Under the pieces are notes generated by a model. That model saw nothing but the letters and a program-made list of their open reading frames with translations. It had not been told where the DNA came from and made no database searches. DNA of 42,828 nt from contig NZ_BIXY01000061.1 in NCBI RefSeq assembly GCF_008326305.1, forward strand, positions 1 through 42,828, written 5' to 3'. Shown here piece by piece: positions 16,442 through 24,658 of the stretch; position 1 is the stretch's first letter; the number at the start of each line of letters is the position of its first letter. The position numbers and the translations under genes were made by a program. The stretch is from Dictyobacter arantiisoli. GTDB lineage: Bacteria > Chloroflexota > Ktedonobacteria > Ktedonobacterales > Ktedonobacteraceae.

Positions 16442-18061
16442 TTAATGGGTAATAATAACCTGATAGGGAGTGAGAGGAATAGTGGTTCCATTCACGCTTA
16501 CGTTGATAGGATTTGCTGTGGTGTTGACGAGCATGAGTTGCCTGTTTGAGGCCAGCGCAGTGACCGCAGCGGGATTCGATACGGATGTTATGTAAATAGT
16601 GGTGCCAGCACCAAAGTTATCCATTAAGGACTTGTAGGTGTTATACCAGGGGTAGGCCTGACCACCACCTGGCTTCAGAGTGGATGTCCAGAGCCCGTAA
16701 TCCGATCCTCCGTTGCCAGCGTTATCCCAGGATAAGGCGGTTCCCCCACCGGCCTGGATAAATTGCATCATGGTAGAGGCTTTGAGTGCGTTATCCTCAT
16801 CAACGCTGGTACCATCTATTTCCGTCCAGGAGAACCATTCCGATAAATTGATGGGGAGTGTGGTTGAACCGGGATAGAGCTTTGGATCGAGCGCACGAAT
16901 CCATTTGACCATATCGGCAAAGAGGCTGGCAGCCGCGAAAGGATTCTGGTTGAGCACCTTCATGGTGTCGCGGTTTTCCAGTGAGGCATCAAAAATAATG
17001 AAGCCCGCGCCAGTTTTGTGCTGTAACCAGTATTGCAGGACATCCAGTGGGCGTTGGTCAAAAATACCGTAGGGGGTCGTGACCTTTGAGGGATCGCTCT
17101 GTCTGGCGTTGGACCAGATATCTGTAAAGACGTATGGACCTCCGACTTTGATGTCCTGGGTGGCGATATGTTGGGCGGAGGCTGTATTCAGCAAGGTATT
17201 GTAGACCTGATTGTACATGTAGGTGTAGCCATTTTTGGCGTTTGCACCATTCGGTTGGCCGGGATCGGTCGTAAAGTCATAGTTATTGATATCAGAATCA
17301 AAATAGCCTTTGAGTTCGTTCCAGACCTGGAAAGTGCGGACATTGTAGGGTGGCTGCATATACCGTTCAGCGACCGCCTGGACCAGATGAGTCCACTTAT
17401 CCATCTTGTTATCCAGGATACGCGAGCTATACGCGATGGGTTGCCACTCGTCGTTGGCCGTCAGGGTCTGGGTTTGTCCATGCCCATTGTACGCACCCTT
17501 CATCCACCAGGGGGCGATAGCTAAGGTAATGATGGGTGTCTTGCCAGTATCAACCGCCAGTTGTACCCGCGCATCCAGCGCGCTCCAATCCGTGGGATTG
17601 GGCGTGGTAGGATCGGGCCAGGGATCGGGCAAGCCCCATCCCATAATGGGCGTATTTACATATTTCGTGCTTTGCTGGATCATCGATTTCACATTCGCCA
17701 CAGCCGTAGGATCACTCCCACTTCCCGGATCTAATGAGCCGTCAGATAATGTGATGCCCGAAGCGTATTGCGATGTAATGGCGCACTGTTTTTTGATCGT
17801 GACGGTAATTGTCGTCGAACTGTTCCCCGACTGTCCATTTCCTGCATTGCATATTGCATTATAGGTCGCGGTGGCTGTGGCGCTTTTGTTGGGCAAAAGG
17901 TCCCCCTGGTTGGTGTTGCCCCCATTCTTGCTGCTAGAATTACTACTTGATGCATCATATTGACTGCCTTTATTGAATGGATTTGAGCAGGATACTAGCA
18001 ATGGAACAAGTAAGACAAGCAGACTGAGTATATAAAAGGAGTTCATACTCCACTTTTTCAT
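16442..18061 (-). CDS. Lipoprotein glycoside hydrolase, clan GH-A, GH39-like (upstream paralog)
   Basis: 539 residues from ATG 18061, chosen because MKKWSMNSFYILSLLVLLVP followed by LLVSCSNPF is a perfect lipoprotein signal; the longer frame adds 16 residues that do not fit a signal. Then a low-complexity Ser/Asn/Gly linker and the glycosidase domain: GLPDPWPDPTTPNPTDWSAL, APWWMKGAYNGHG, FQVWNELKGYFDSD (acid/base Glu) and LPINLSEWFSW (candidate nucleophile Glu). It differs from its paralog mainly in the linker and the last 30 residues. It is the first gene of the minus-strand pair, divergent from the GT2 gene across a 540-base gap. Confidence 0.82.
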   Translation of the reverse strand: MKKWSMNSFYILSLLVLLVPLLVSCSNPFNKGSQYDASSSNSSSKNGGNTNQGDLLPNKSATATATYNAICNAGNGQSGNSSTTITVTIKKQCAITSQYASGITLSDGSLDPGSGSDPTAVANVKSMIQQSTKYVNTPIMGWGLPDPWPDPTTPNPTDWSALDARVQLAVDTGKTPIITLAIAPWWMKGAYNGHGQTQTLTANDEWQPIAYSSRILDNKMDKWTHLVQAVAERYMQPPYNVRTFQVWNELKGYFDSDINNYDFTTDPGQPNGANAKNGYTYMYNQVYNTLLNTASAQHIATQDIKVGGPYVFTDIWSNARQSDPSKVTTPYGIFDQRPLDVLQYWLQHKTGAGFIIFDASLENRDTMKVLNQNPFAAASLFADMVKWIRALDPKLYPGSTTLPINLSEWFSWTEIDGTSVDEDNALKASTMMQFIQAGGGTALSWDNAGNGGSDYGLWTSTLKPGGGQAYPWYNTYKSLMDNFGAGTTIYITSVSNPAAVTALASNRQLMLVNTTANPINVSVNGTTIPLTPYQVIITH

Positions 18062-18600
18062 GCGTATCCCCATCCTTGTAAATTTTACCGATAATGTAAC
18101 GAATGGCATCGCTGATGATTGAGCGGGCTAGTACTTTTGGGTGTCCCTGAAAGGGTGCTCCAGCTCTTTTTCCTGCATGCGTACGCGAGGAGACAAAAAT
18201 CTGTTTGCTTGACGAATGAAGATCGATCAATATATCATGGAAAAAAAAGCTCTGGAAATACGAGTATTCTCCAGCACTTTGAACAAAACGCTTCATCCTT
18301 AATCAACGGTGACCTTTTCGCTTCCCAATTACTTATCGTGCCCTGGCCTGGAGATACAAACGTGTGCTAAAAGATGTATATATTTTTTTGCTCTGGCAAG
18401 AACAGTATCTCCTATTCTTATATAGTAATACATGAATGTGATGATGCGTCAAATAAATAGGAAATATAGGACCTCTTCTATAACAGCGCGTAGTCCTGTG
18501 GGACTTCATCCCTTAGAGTGAAAGGGGGGCAGGGGCAGCCGCCCAGACGGAGCGCGAAAGAATACATTGAGTAAAAAAGAAGGTTGATTAGAATATTTCT
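18062..18600. other. Divergent control region of the exopolysaccharide block
   Basis: No supported gene. It must carry the promoters for the minus-strand glycosidases and the plus-strand GT2 gene. One candidate plus-strand promoter is TTGACG (18209-18214), 16-nt spacer, TATATC (18231-18236), which would give a long leader of about 360 nt. The stretch just before the GT2 start (18500-18560) is G-rich. Confidence 0.4.
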
Positions 18601-19392
18601 ATGCAAGTTACAACACAAGTTCCAAAAATAAGCGTTGTTATTCCCACCCGCAACGAGGCCAAAAACCTGTATCATACGCTCCCCAAAATTCCCGCTATGG
18701 TGAGTGAAGTTGTGCTGGTGGATGGTCATTCAACCGATGATACCATTGCCGTTGCCAGAGAGTTGTATCCTTCCATCCGCATCCTGGAACAGACAGGAAA
18801 AGGGAAAGGGGATGCCATGCGCATGGGATTTGCGGCGTGCACAGGTGACATCATCGTTATGCTGGATGCTGATGGTTCGGCCCATCCAGCTGAGATTGAT
18901 CGTTTTGTAGAGGTGCTGCTGGCTGGCTACGATTTTGCCAAGGGCTCTCGTTTTGTTAAAGGCGGGGGGAGTGATGACCTCACGCTATTGCGCACGCTGG
19001 GAAACTATGCTTTATGCACTGTTGTCAATATACTCTTTGGTCAACGCTATAGTGATCTTTGCTATGGATATAATGCTTTCTGGCGTCAATGTCTGGATTA
19101 TGTAGATTTGGATTGCACCGGTTTTGAGATCGAAACACAGGTCTGCCTGCGTATGTACAAGGCGAATATGAAAATTGTTGAAGTGCCGAGTATGGAGCAT
19201 GCGCGTATTCATGGTCAAAGCAATCTCCACACCTTTCGGGATGGCTGGCGCGTGCTGAAGACGATCTTTCGTGAACGGCTTGTGCGGGGCGTGAAGCTCA
19301 AACCAGAGACACGCACCTTTCAGTCGTCTCAGGAAGCACTTGCCTCTGTAGCACCTAAAACACCTGTAGCACCACGAGAAGTCGGGCTGTAA
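18601..19392 (+). CDS. GT2 family glycosyltransferase (dolichol-phosphate mannosyltransferase-like)
   Basis: 263 residues with a GT-A fold: ISVVIPTRNEAKNLYHTL at the N-terminus, VVLVDGHSTDDT, GKGDAMRMGF, the DxD motif in MLDADGSAHPAEI (about residues 97-110), and GSRFVKGGGSDDLTLLRTLG. One hydrophobic stretch (ALCTVVNILFG) may touch the membrane. It resembles DPM1-type enzymes that load a sugar on a polyprenyl phosphate, which would supply lipid-linked sugar to the GT-C-like protein at 21407. ATG 18601 has only a weak ribosome binding site. It is first in the plus-strand block. A GCAAGAA/TTCTTGC hairpin lies 24 nt past its stop. Confidence 0.9.
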   Translation: MQVTTQVPKISVVIPTRNEAKNLYHTLPKIPAMVSEVVLVDGHSTDDTIAVARELYPSIRILEQTGKGKGDAMRMGFAACTGDIIVMLDADGSAHPAEIDRFVEVLLAGYDFAKGSRFVKGGGSDDLTLLRTLGNYALCTVVNILFGQRYSDLCYGYNAFWRQCLDYVDLDCTGFEIETQVCLRMYKANMKIVEVPSMEHARIHGQSNLHTFRDGWRVLKTIFRERLVRGVKLKPETRTFQSSQEALASVAPKTPVAPREVGL

Positions 19393-19691
19393 ATCCATTT
19401 ATTGCTATCTTTCAATGCAAGAAGAGTTTTTCTTGCTAGTCAGAAAGTGCTATAAATAGTGACCGCCAAAAGTATGATGATACAATGCGAAGAAAGCAGC
19501 CAGTGCCTCAAGCTTCTTCTGTCAGTTCACCTGTTATGGGAAAAAGCCTTTATCCTGGTTGAGGGATGGAGGTAGGTGTAGCCTGCCTTTATCCTCTTAT
19601 GAAAATAAAATAGAGTGCCGGACACAATGGAATGGAATATATGATCTTTAGAGATACATAAAAACATCTAAACAAAGCACAGTACGGTACG

Positions 19692-21374
19692 ATGCGGGAG
19701 TTTTTGTTGGTGAGAATTTCGCTACTTATGCAATGGCTGAAGAATAATAGTGTCATGCTATTGAACACAGGATCGCTGATTGGCACCATGTTAGTAACAT
19801 CTGGCCTCGGATTCGCGTATTGGTTTGTTGCAGACAGGCTTTTCCCACTGAGCGCTGTCGGACTGGCTTCTGCCGCGACCTCAACCATGATGCTCCTCTC
19901 CAGTATTTGTTTATTAGGTCTCAGTACTCTTTTAATCAGTGAATTACCACGCAATAAGGGGCAGGAAGGTACGATTATCAGTGCCGCGCTCATTCTGGTC
20001 GGTCTGGTCGGTACCGTGGTTGGAATTATTTTTGCCCTTTGCACTCCCATTATTTCAAAAAACTTGCAGCCAATTGGTGCCGATCTTCCCAGTATCCTTC
20101 TCTTTGGACTGGGTATTGGTCTCACCTCGGTCACGATTATTGCGGATACCTGTATGATCGCCTTGCTCCGAGGTGAATTACAATTCTGGCGCAATGCGCT
20201 CTTTGCGGCCTCCAAATTAATCCTCCTCTTTGTGGCTGCCCGGCTGCTCGCCGAAAAAACTGGTATCTCTATTTACACGACCTGGATGGCGAGCAATCTT
20301 ATCTCGATGCTTCCCCTGCTGGCTTTTGGCATCTATAAGGCGAAAAAGACCCATCGTAGCCTGCGACCGCATTGGGGCATGATGCGCAAGGTCGGCCATG
20401 CCGCTGTTCAGCACTACATCCTGAATCTGATTTATCAGACACCCACTCAGATTCTGCCAGTGATTGCGACGATTATGCTCTCGGCGTCCGCGAATGCCTG
20501 GTTTTACACTGCATCGATGATCGCCAATTTTATCTTTGCGGTGATTGGTTCGCTGACCACGGTTTTGCACGCCACCAACGCCACCCAGATCCACACCCTG
20601 CCCCAGAAGTCCCGTATGACGGTCGGCCTCTCTTTTGGTGTGAGCCTGATTGCTGGCATTGTATTGATCGTTGGGGCGCATTTTATGCTGGGCTTCTTTG
20701 GTCACAGTTATGCTGATCAGGCATCCTGGAGTTTACGCATTCTCGCTATTGGCGCATTACCGCTCATTATTAAATACCACTATCTGGCAATCCATCGCAT
20801 TAAGGATCATGTCTCGAAAGCCATTGTGCCGATCAGTATTGGCAGTGTGCTCGAGTTAGTGATGGCTATTGTGGGAACACGCCTCTGGGGCCTATCAGGA
20901 CTGAGCCTTGGCTGGGTGATTGGTATGTATATCGAGGCTATCATCATGGCCCCCACCGTATTTCGGACCATGAAAGGATTAGATATACCGGCCATGAGCC
21001 TGCTTGAGCATGAGGATCTTGCGCTGGCTGGCTCTGGAAGTAGCAGTCAAGAGGAATCCATCTCGATCTCTATGAAGATGATGGCGATCGATTCACCGAC
21101 CGATATGATTCGCAGCATCGTTTTTATAGATGCACCGACGATTAAATTGAAGAAGTCAGAGCTCTATGGCAATGAAGCTCTCACTGACGCTTACGATGAT
21201 GCTACTGCTCCCACTATCAAACTAGACAAAGCATCTCTGCGTAAAGCTAAAGCAGCTCAAACCGAAAGAGAACTGGTGAAAAAGAACCTTCCAGCGACAA
21301 AGATCTCCAGTGATCAGATTAACGAGTTTATGAATGCACCAACCATCAAAATGCACAGCATTAAGAAGAAATAG
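19692..21374 (+). CDS. Polysaccharide flippase (Wzx/MATE-like) with a C-terminal PTIxL-motif tail
   Basis: 560 residues. About 12-14 membrane segments (residues 20-435) with the general look of the MVF/PST flippases: NTGSLIGTMLVTSGLGFAYW at the start, paired six-helix halves, SLRILAIGALPLIIKYHYLA in the second half. It probably turns a lipid-linked oligosaccharide across the membrane. The last 120 residues are a charged cytoplasmic tail carrying DAPTIKLKK (about residue 482), TAPTIKLDK (506) and NAPTIKMHS (548, near the end). The same kind of motif is repeated in the tail of the product of 23309, which is unusual. The start is uncertain: ATG 19692 lacks a good site, while GTG 19710 has GGGAG 9 nt upstream. 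The stop is 32 nt before the next gene, so they form an operon. Confidence 0.88.
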   Translation: MREFLLVRISLLMQWLKNNSVMLLNTGSLIGTMLVTSGLGFAYWFVADRLFPLSAVGLASAATSTMMLLSSICLLGLSTLLISELPRNKGQEGTIISAALILVGLVGTVVGIIFALCTPIISKNLQPIGADLPSILLFGLGIGLTSVTIIADTCMIALLRGELQFWRNALFAASKLILLFVAARLLAEKTGISIYTTWMASNLISMLPLLAFGIYKAKKTHRSLRPHWGMMRKVGHAAVQHYILNLIYQTPTQILPVIATIMLSASANAWFYTASMIANFIFAVIGSLTTVLHATNATQIHTLPQKSRMTVGLSFGVSLIAGIVLIVGAHFMLGFFGHSYADQASWSLRILAIGALPLIIKYHYLAIHRIKDHVSKAIVPISIGSVLELVMAIVGTRLWGLSGLSLGWVIGMYIEAIIMAPTVFRTMKGLDIPAMSLLEHEDLALAGSGSSSQEESISISMKMMAIDSPTDMIRSIVFIDAPTIKLKKSELYGNEALTDAYDDATAPTIKLDKASLRKAKAAQTERELVKKNLPATKISSDQINEFMNAPTIKMHSIKKK

Positions 21375-21406
21375 CATTAGAAGGAATAAAGAAGAGAGAA
21401 TCATAA

Positions 21407-23305
21407 ATGATGAAGACTGGTTCAATCGGCATGGCGAGAACAGGGTCCTCTGTACCAAATAGCAAGATGATGGACAGTATCTGTCTCCTCTTGCCTCTCA
21501 TATTTTTTGTGCTCTGGTTTTTCTCTCTTGGATCTATCAATGTCGGGCAGATGAACGATCTGGGCCTGGTGTCTGTGATGCCTCCAACCATGATTGCCGC
21601 ATTTTTGCTCATGACGGTAAGTTTTTGTCTGACACTACAGCGTAGTAGCAGATATAAAGTTCCACTCTTGCTGTTCCATATAGCTCTGATGATCTTTATG
21701 CTGTATGGGATTACGATGCTGGTGGAGCAGATGCCGCGCTTTGATATTGTGTATCGACATACAGGATATACCGAATTCATTCAGCGTACTGGCACCACCA
21801 ATCCTAATCTCGATGCCTACTTTAGCTGGCCGATATTTTTCTCACTGGCCGCCTTTCTCAATACGAGCGCGGGTTTTAGCAGCATTCTCCCTTATGCCGA
21901 TTGGGCCCCCATTGCCTTCGCCATCCTGTACTTTGCCCCGTTGCATATGATTTTTTCGGCCTTTACCAGAGATAAGCGTATTATCTGGCTTGCGCTCTGG
22001 TTTTTCTATCTGACCAACTGGATCTGGCAGGATTATTTCTCACCACAAGGATTTAACTTTTTTCTCTATCTGATGATGATTGCCATCCTGGTAAGATGGT
22101 TTAAGATGCCTGTGGATGTGCCCGCGCGACCACTCGCCGCCCGATTACGCCGCATCCCTTTTGCGACGCCGTTCTACAATTGGTTGACGGCTGCCGATAC
22201 ACAGCAGACGCCAGCCAGTCCTGCCTTGCGTCTACTGTTGCTGATCTGCTTCCTGCTCATATTTGCCTTTGATGTCACCAGTCATCAATTGACCCCTATG
22301 TTTACCCTGTTGAGCGTGGGTGGATTGATCGTTTGTCATCGTGTACGCCTCTGGTGGCTACTTATTGTGATGATTCTGATGGAAGTTTTCTGGCTATTCG
22401 TGGGCGCGAGTACCTTTATGTCGGGCCATATGAGCATGGTCTTTTCTGGATTACACCTCTTCTCTTCCTTCAACAACAATGTATCGGGGCGCGTGGCTGG
22501 CAACGCGGACCATACCTTTGTGGCTAAATTGCGCGTCTATATGTCGGTCCTCATCTGGGGATTGGCCTTTGTGGGCGCGCTGATTCGCTTGCTTCAGAAG
22601 AAACTGGATGCCTCACTTGCCATTCTTGCGGTGATGCCATTCCCATTATTTATTGCGCAACCCTATGGTGGCGAGATGATGCTCCGCAGTTATATGTTCT
22701 CATTGCCTGCGATGGTCTTCTTTGTGGCAGCATTGTTCTACAGTTCGCCAGTGGCGGCTGTACAGAATCTCCCGATTGTAAAACGCTTCTCCCTCTCTTT
22801 TCTGCGGCGACCAGCCTGGCACTCTGTTGCGCTCGTCGCCGTCAACATTATCTTGATTGCCGGTTTTCTTTTTACCCGCTATGGCAATGAAAATGAAGAC
22901 TACATCACCTATAGTGAATTTGCTGGCGTCAATTATCTGTATAGCATCGCACCAGGCAATTCATTGTTCATGACCTGTTGGATAGGCGGACCATGGCAGT
23001 TTAAAGATTATGAAAAATATACTCTTGATGACCTGGGGACTGTAGACACAACTCAGAAGGTTATTTATCCTGCGAATGTGCCGGGTATCGTCAAAGTCAT
23101 GCGCCTGAAAAGTTCTGGCGCTAACGCGTATCTGATCTTCACGCGTAGTGAAGTCACCAGATTCGATGCTACTTCTGGCTTGCCTGCGGGAAGTATGCTG
23201 ACCCTGGAACATGCCGTTACTGCATCGGGCGATTTCACACTTATTTACAAGAATTCCGATGTGCAAATATATGCACTGGCCAGTTCAGCGCAAGGAGGTC
23301 AATAG
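21407..23305 (+). CDS. Large multi-pass membrane protein, GT-C glycosyltransferase or polymerase-like
   Basis: 632 residues, about 13 predicted membrane segments (residues 25-485), then an extracytoplasmic domain of about 140 residues. After the fourth or fifth segment comes NWIWQDYFSPQGFNFFLYLM; the QDYFSPQ loop is typical of large actinobacterial and chloroflexal membrane proteins with a GT-C-like layout. No clear GT-C metal motif was found. In this gene order (GT2, flippase, large membrane protein, GT4) it is the natural candidate for the polymerase or for lipid-sugar-dependent transfer on the outside. Start ATG 21407 has AAGAGAG upstream. The next gene begins 3 nt after its stop, so the two are translationally coupled. 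Confidence 0.8.
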   Translation: MMKTGSIGMARTGSSVPNSKMMDSICLLLPLIFFVLWFFSLGSINVGQMNDLGLVSVMPPTMIAAFLLMTVSFCLTLQRSSRYKVPLLLFHIALMIFMLYGITMLVEQMPRFDIVYRHTGYTEFIQRTGTTNPNLDAYFSWPIFFSLAAFLNTSAGFSSILPYADWAPIAFAILYFAPLHMIFSAFTRDKRIIWLALWFFYLTNWIWQDYFSPQGFNFFLYLMMIAILVRWFKMPVDVPARPLAARLRRIPFATPFYNWLTAADTQQTPASPALRLLLLICFLLIFAFDVTSHQLTPMFTLLSVGGLIVCHRVRLWWLLIVMILMEVFWLFVGASTFMSGHMSMVFSGLHLFSSFNNNVSGRVAGNADHTFVAKLRVYMSVLIWGLAFVGALIRLLQKKLDASLAILAVMPFPLFIAQPYGGEMMLRSYMFSLPAMVFFVAALFYSSPVAAVQNLPIVKRFSLSFLRRPAWHSVALVAVNIILIAGFLFTRYGNENEDYITYSEFAGVNYLYSIAPGNSLFMTCWIGGPWQFKDYEKYTLDDLGTVDTTQKVIYPANVPGIVKVMRLKSSGANAYLIFTRSEVTRFDATSGLPAGSMLTLEHAVTASGDFTLIYKNSDVQIYALASSAQGGQ

Positions 23306-23308
23306 ATC

Positions 23309-24481
23309 GTGCGTTTCACAAAAGTGCTCTGGCCGATCATCATCGTATGCTCCGCCCTGGTAGCAGTAATGGCAATGTCTGTGTTTCCTGGACTTCCAGC
23401 AAGGCCGCTTTTCATCATGTGGTTTCTCTTTATTTGCCCTGGCATGGCGTTTGTGCGCTTCCTGCATCTGAAGGAATTGCTGGTAAAATTAGCACTGGCC
23501 ATGGCTGTGAGCTTCTCAATCGATGGCATTGTTGTCGGTATCTATCTCTATGCCGGCCATTGGTCACCGCTGGCAATGATGCTCACCCTGGCAGTCTTTA
23601 GCATTGCGGCAGTCAGCATAGAATTCACGAATGCACATGTGATGGTATACAATCGTTTTGCTGTTTTGCGCAGCCTTGGAATCCTATTGACCCATCCTTT
23701 GATTGTCGGGACGAGTAGTGCAAAGCCTGGCAATAGAGATGATCTGGATCTGGTTGAGGAACCTACCGTCCGTATCGTCAGCATGAACTCTATCTCCAAC
23801 TTACTTGCCACCGCAACCCCAATGGACATAGAAGAGAAGCCAACCATAGAGATGAGCACGGCTCGCCCCCAACCCTCATCAGCCCCGAACTGGGAGGATG
23901 ATATTGAGGAGAAGCCAACCATAGAGATGAGCATGGCTCAACCCTCATCAGCCACGAACTGGGAGGATGATATTGAGGAGAAGCCAACCATAGAGATGAG
24001 CACGGCTCGCCCCCGACCCTCATCAGTCCCGAACTGGGAGGAAGATATTGAGGAGAAGCCAACCATAGAGATGAGCATGGCTCTCCCCCAACCCTCATCA
24101 GCCGCGAACTGGGAGGATGATATTGAGGAGAAGCCAACCATAGAGATAGGTTGCATTCCCAGCACATCCCCACCAGTCCAGGAAGAGGTAGACAAGACTA
24201 TCCAGGTCGTTAAATCCCCCTGGCTGCAAGAGCAGCAAACTAAGCCAGAAGACAAACCTGCGGAAGAAGATGACATTGAGAAGAGAGCGACCCACCATAT
24301 TGCCAATGTGGCTCCGCCGAAGCAACCTGACAGGGATGATCTTCAGCCTCAAAAGCCATCTGGAGAGAATATTGGCGGTAACGTCCAGCAATCCTCTCAG
24401 GGAGAGGACGCGAAGCCGAAGAATCCTCCGCCTGCTCTCCGCAAGCGCTCCCCGGTCAGGTTTACGCGTATTGAAAAGTAA
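23309..24481 (+). CDS. Membrane protein with long tandem-repeat PTIEM tail
   Basis: 390 residues, GTG start with AAGGAGG inside the end of the previous gene. The N-terminal 130 residues carry about four membrane segments (VLWPIIIVCSALVAVMAMSV; LFIMWFLFICPGMAFVRFL; ALAMAVSFSIDGIVVGIYLY; LAMMLTLAVFSIAAVS). The rest is a soluble, disordered, acidic and Pro-rich tail. It begins with EEPTVRIVS, then four units of about 25 residues (EEKPTIEMS...SSAPNWEDDI) and a fifth partial unit (EEKPTIEIG), and ends with VDKTIQVVK and a basic C-terminus (RKRSPVRFTRIEK). The N-terminal domain is a short relative of the membrane part seen in polymerase-type proteins, but I do not recognise the family. The tail motif matches that of the flippase two genes upstream. 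Confidence 0.8.
   Translation: MRFTKVLWPIIIVCSALVAVMAMSVFPGLPARPLFIMWFLFICPGMAFVRFLHLKELLVKLALAMAVSFSIDGIVVGIYLYAGHWSPLAMMLTLAVFSIAAVSIEFTNAHVMVYNRFAVLRSLGILLTHPLIVGTSSAKPGNRDDLDLVEEPTVRIVSMNSISNLLATATPMDIEEKPTIEMSTARPQPSSAPNWEDDIEEKPTIEMSMAQPSSATNWEDDIEEKPTIEMSTARPRPSSVPNWEEDIEEKPTIEMSMALPQPSSAANWEDDIEEKPTIEIGCIPSTSPPVQEEVDKTIQVVKSPWLQEQQTKPEDKPAEEDDIEKRATHHIANVAPPKQPDRDDLQPQKPSGENIGGNVQQSSQGEDAKPKNPPPALRKRSPVRFTRIEK
23828..24149 (+). repeat. Coding tandem repeat, unit about 75 bp
   Basis: Units begin at 23828, 23903, 23972, 24047 and 24122 (75, 69, 75, 75 bp and a partial one). All keep GAGAAGCCAACCATAGAGAT and AACTGGGAGGA. Length changes are multiples of three, so the frame is kept; the second unit lacks two codons. 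Confidence 0.95.
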
Positions 24482-24524
24482 CAAAAACTGGTATTTATAA
24501 TAGTCACGAGCAAATTCGAGCTGA

Positions 24525-24563
24525 GAGAAGTGTTGAAAGAAGCATAGTTTTTCAACACTTCTC
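24525..24563. repeat. Hairpin behind the PTIEM-tail gene
   Basis: GAGAAGTGTTGAAA and its exact complement (24550-24563) around an 11-nt loop, 44 nt past the stop at 24481. No U-tract follows. The core GTGTTG-AAAG resembles the palindromes at 5742, 25847 and 33457, so it may be a degraded member of that family. Confidence 0.55.
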
Positions 24564-24658
24564 ACGTCCATACACTTCAATCCTTGATAGAATAATAATT
24601 ATTAATCCTCTTTATGCTGAAGAAATTTAAAATGTGAATTTATTCGAAAGGAACATTC

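Noticed and set aside
23828-24149. CRISPR-like array
   Set aside because: The units are directly joined coding repeats with no unique spacers.
23790-24580. Three minus-strand open frames opposite the PTIEM tail
   Set aside because: Mirror images of the tandem repeat in other frames.
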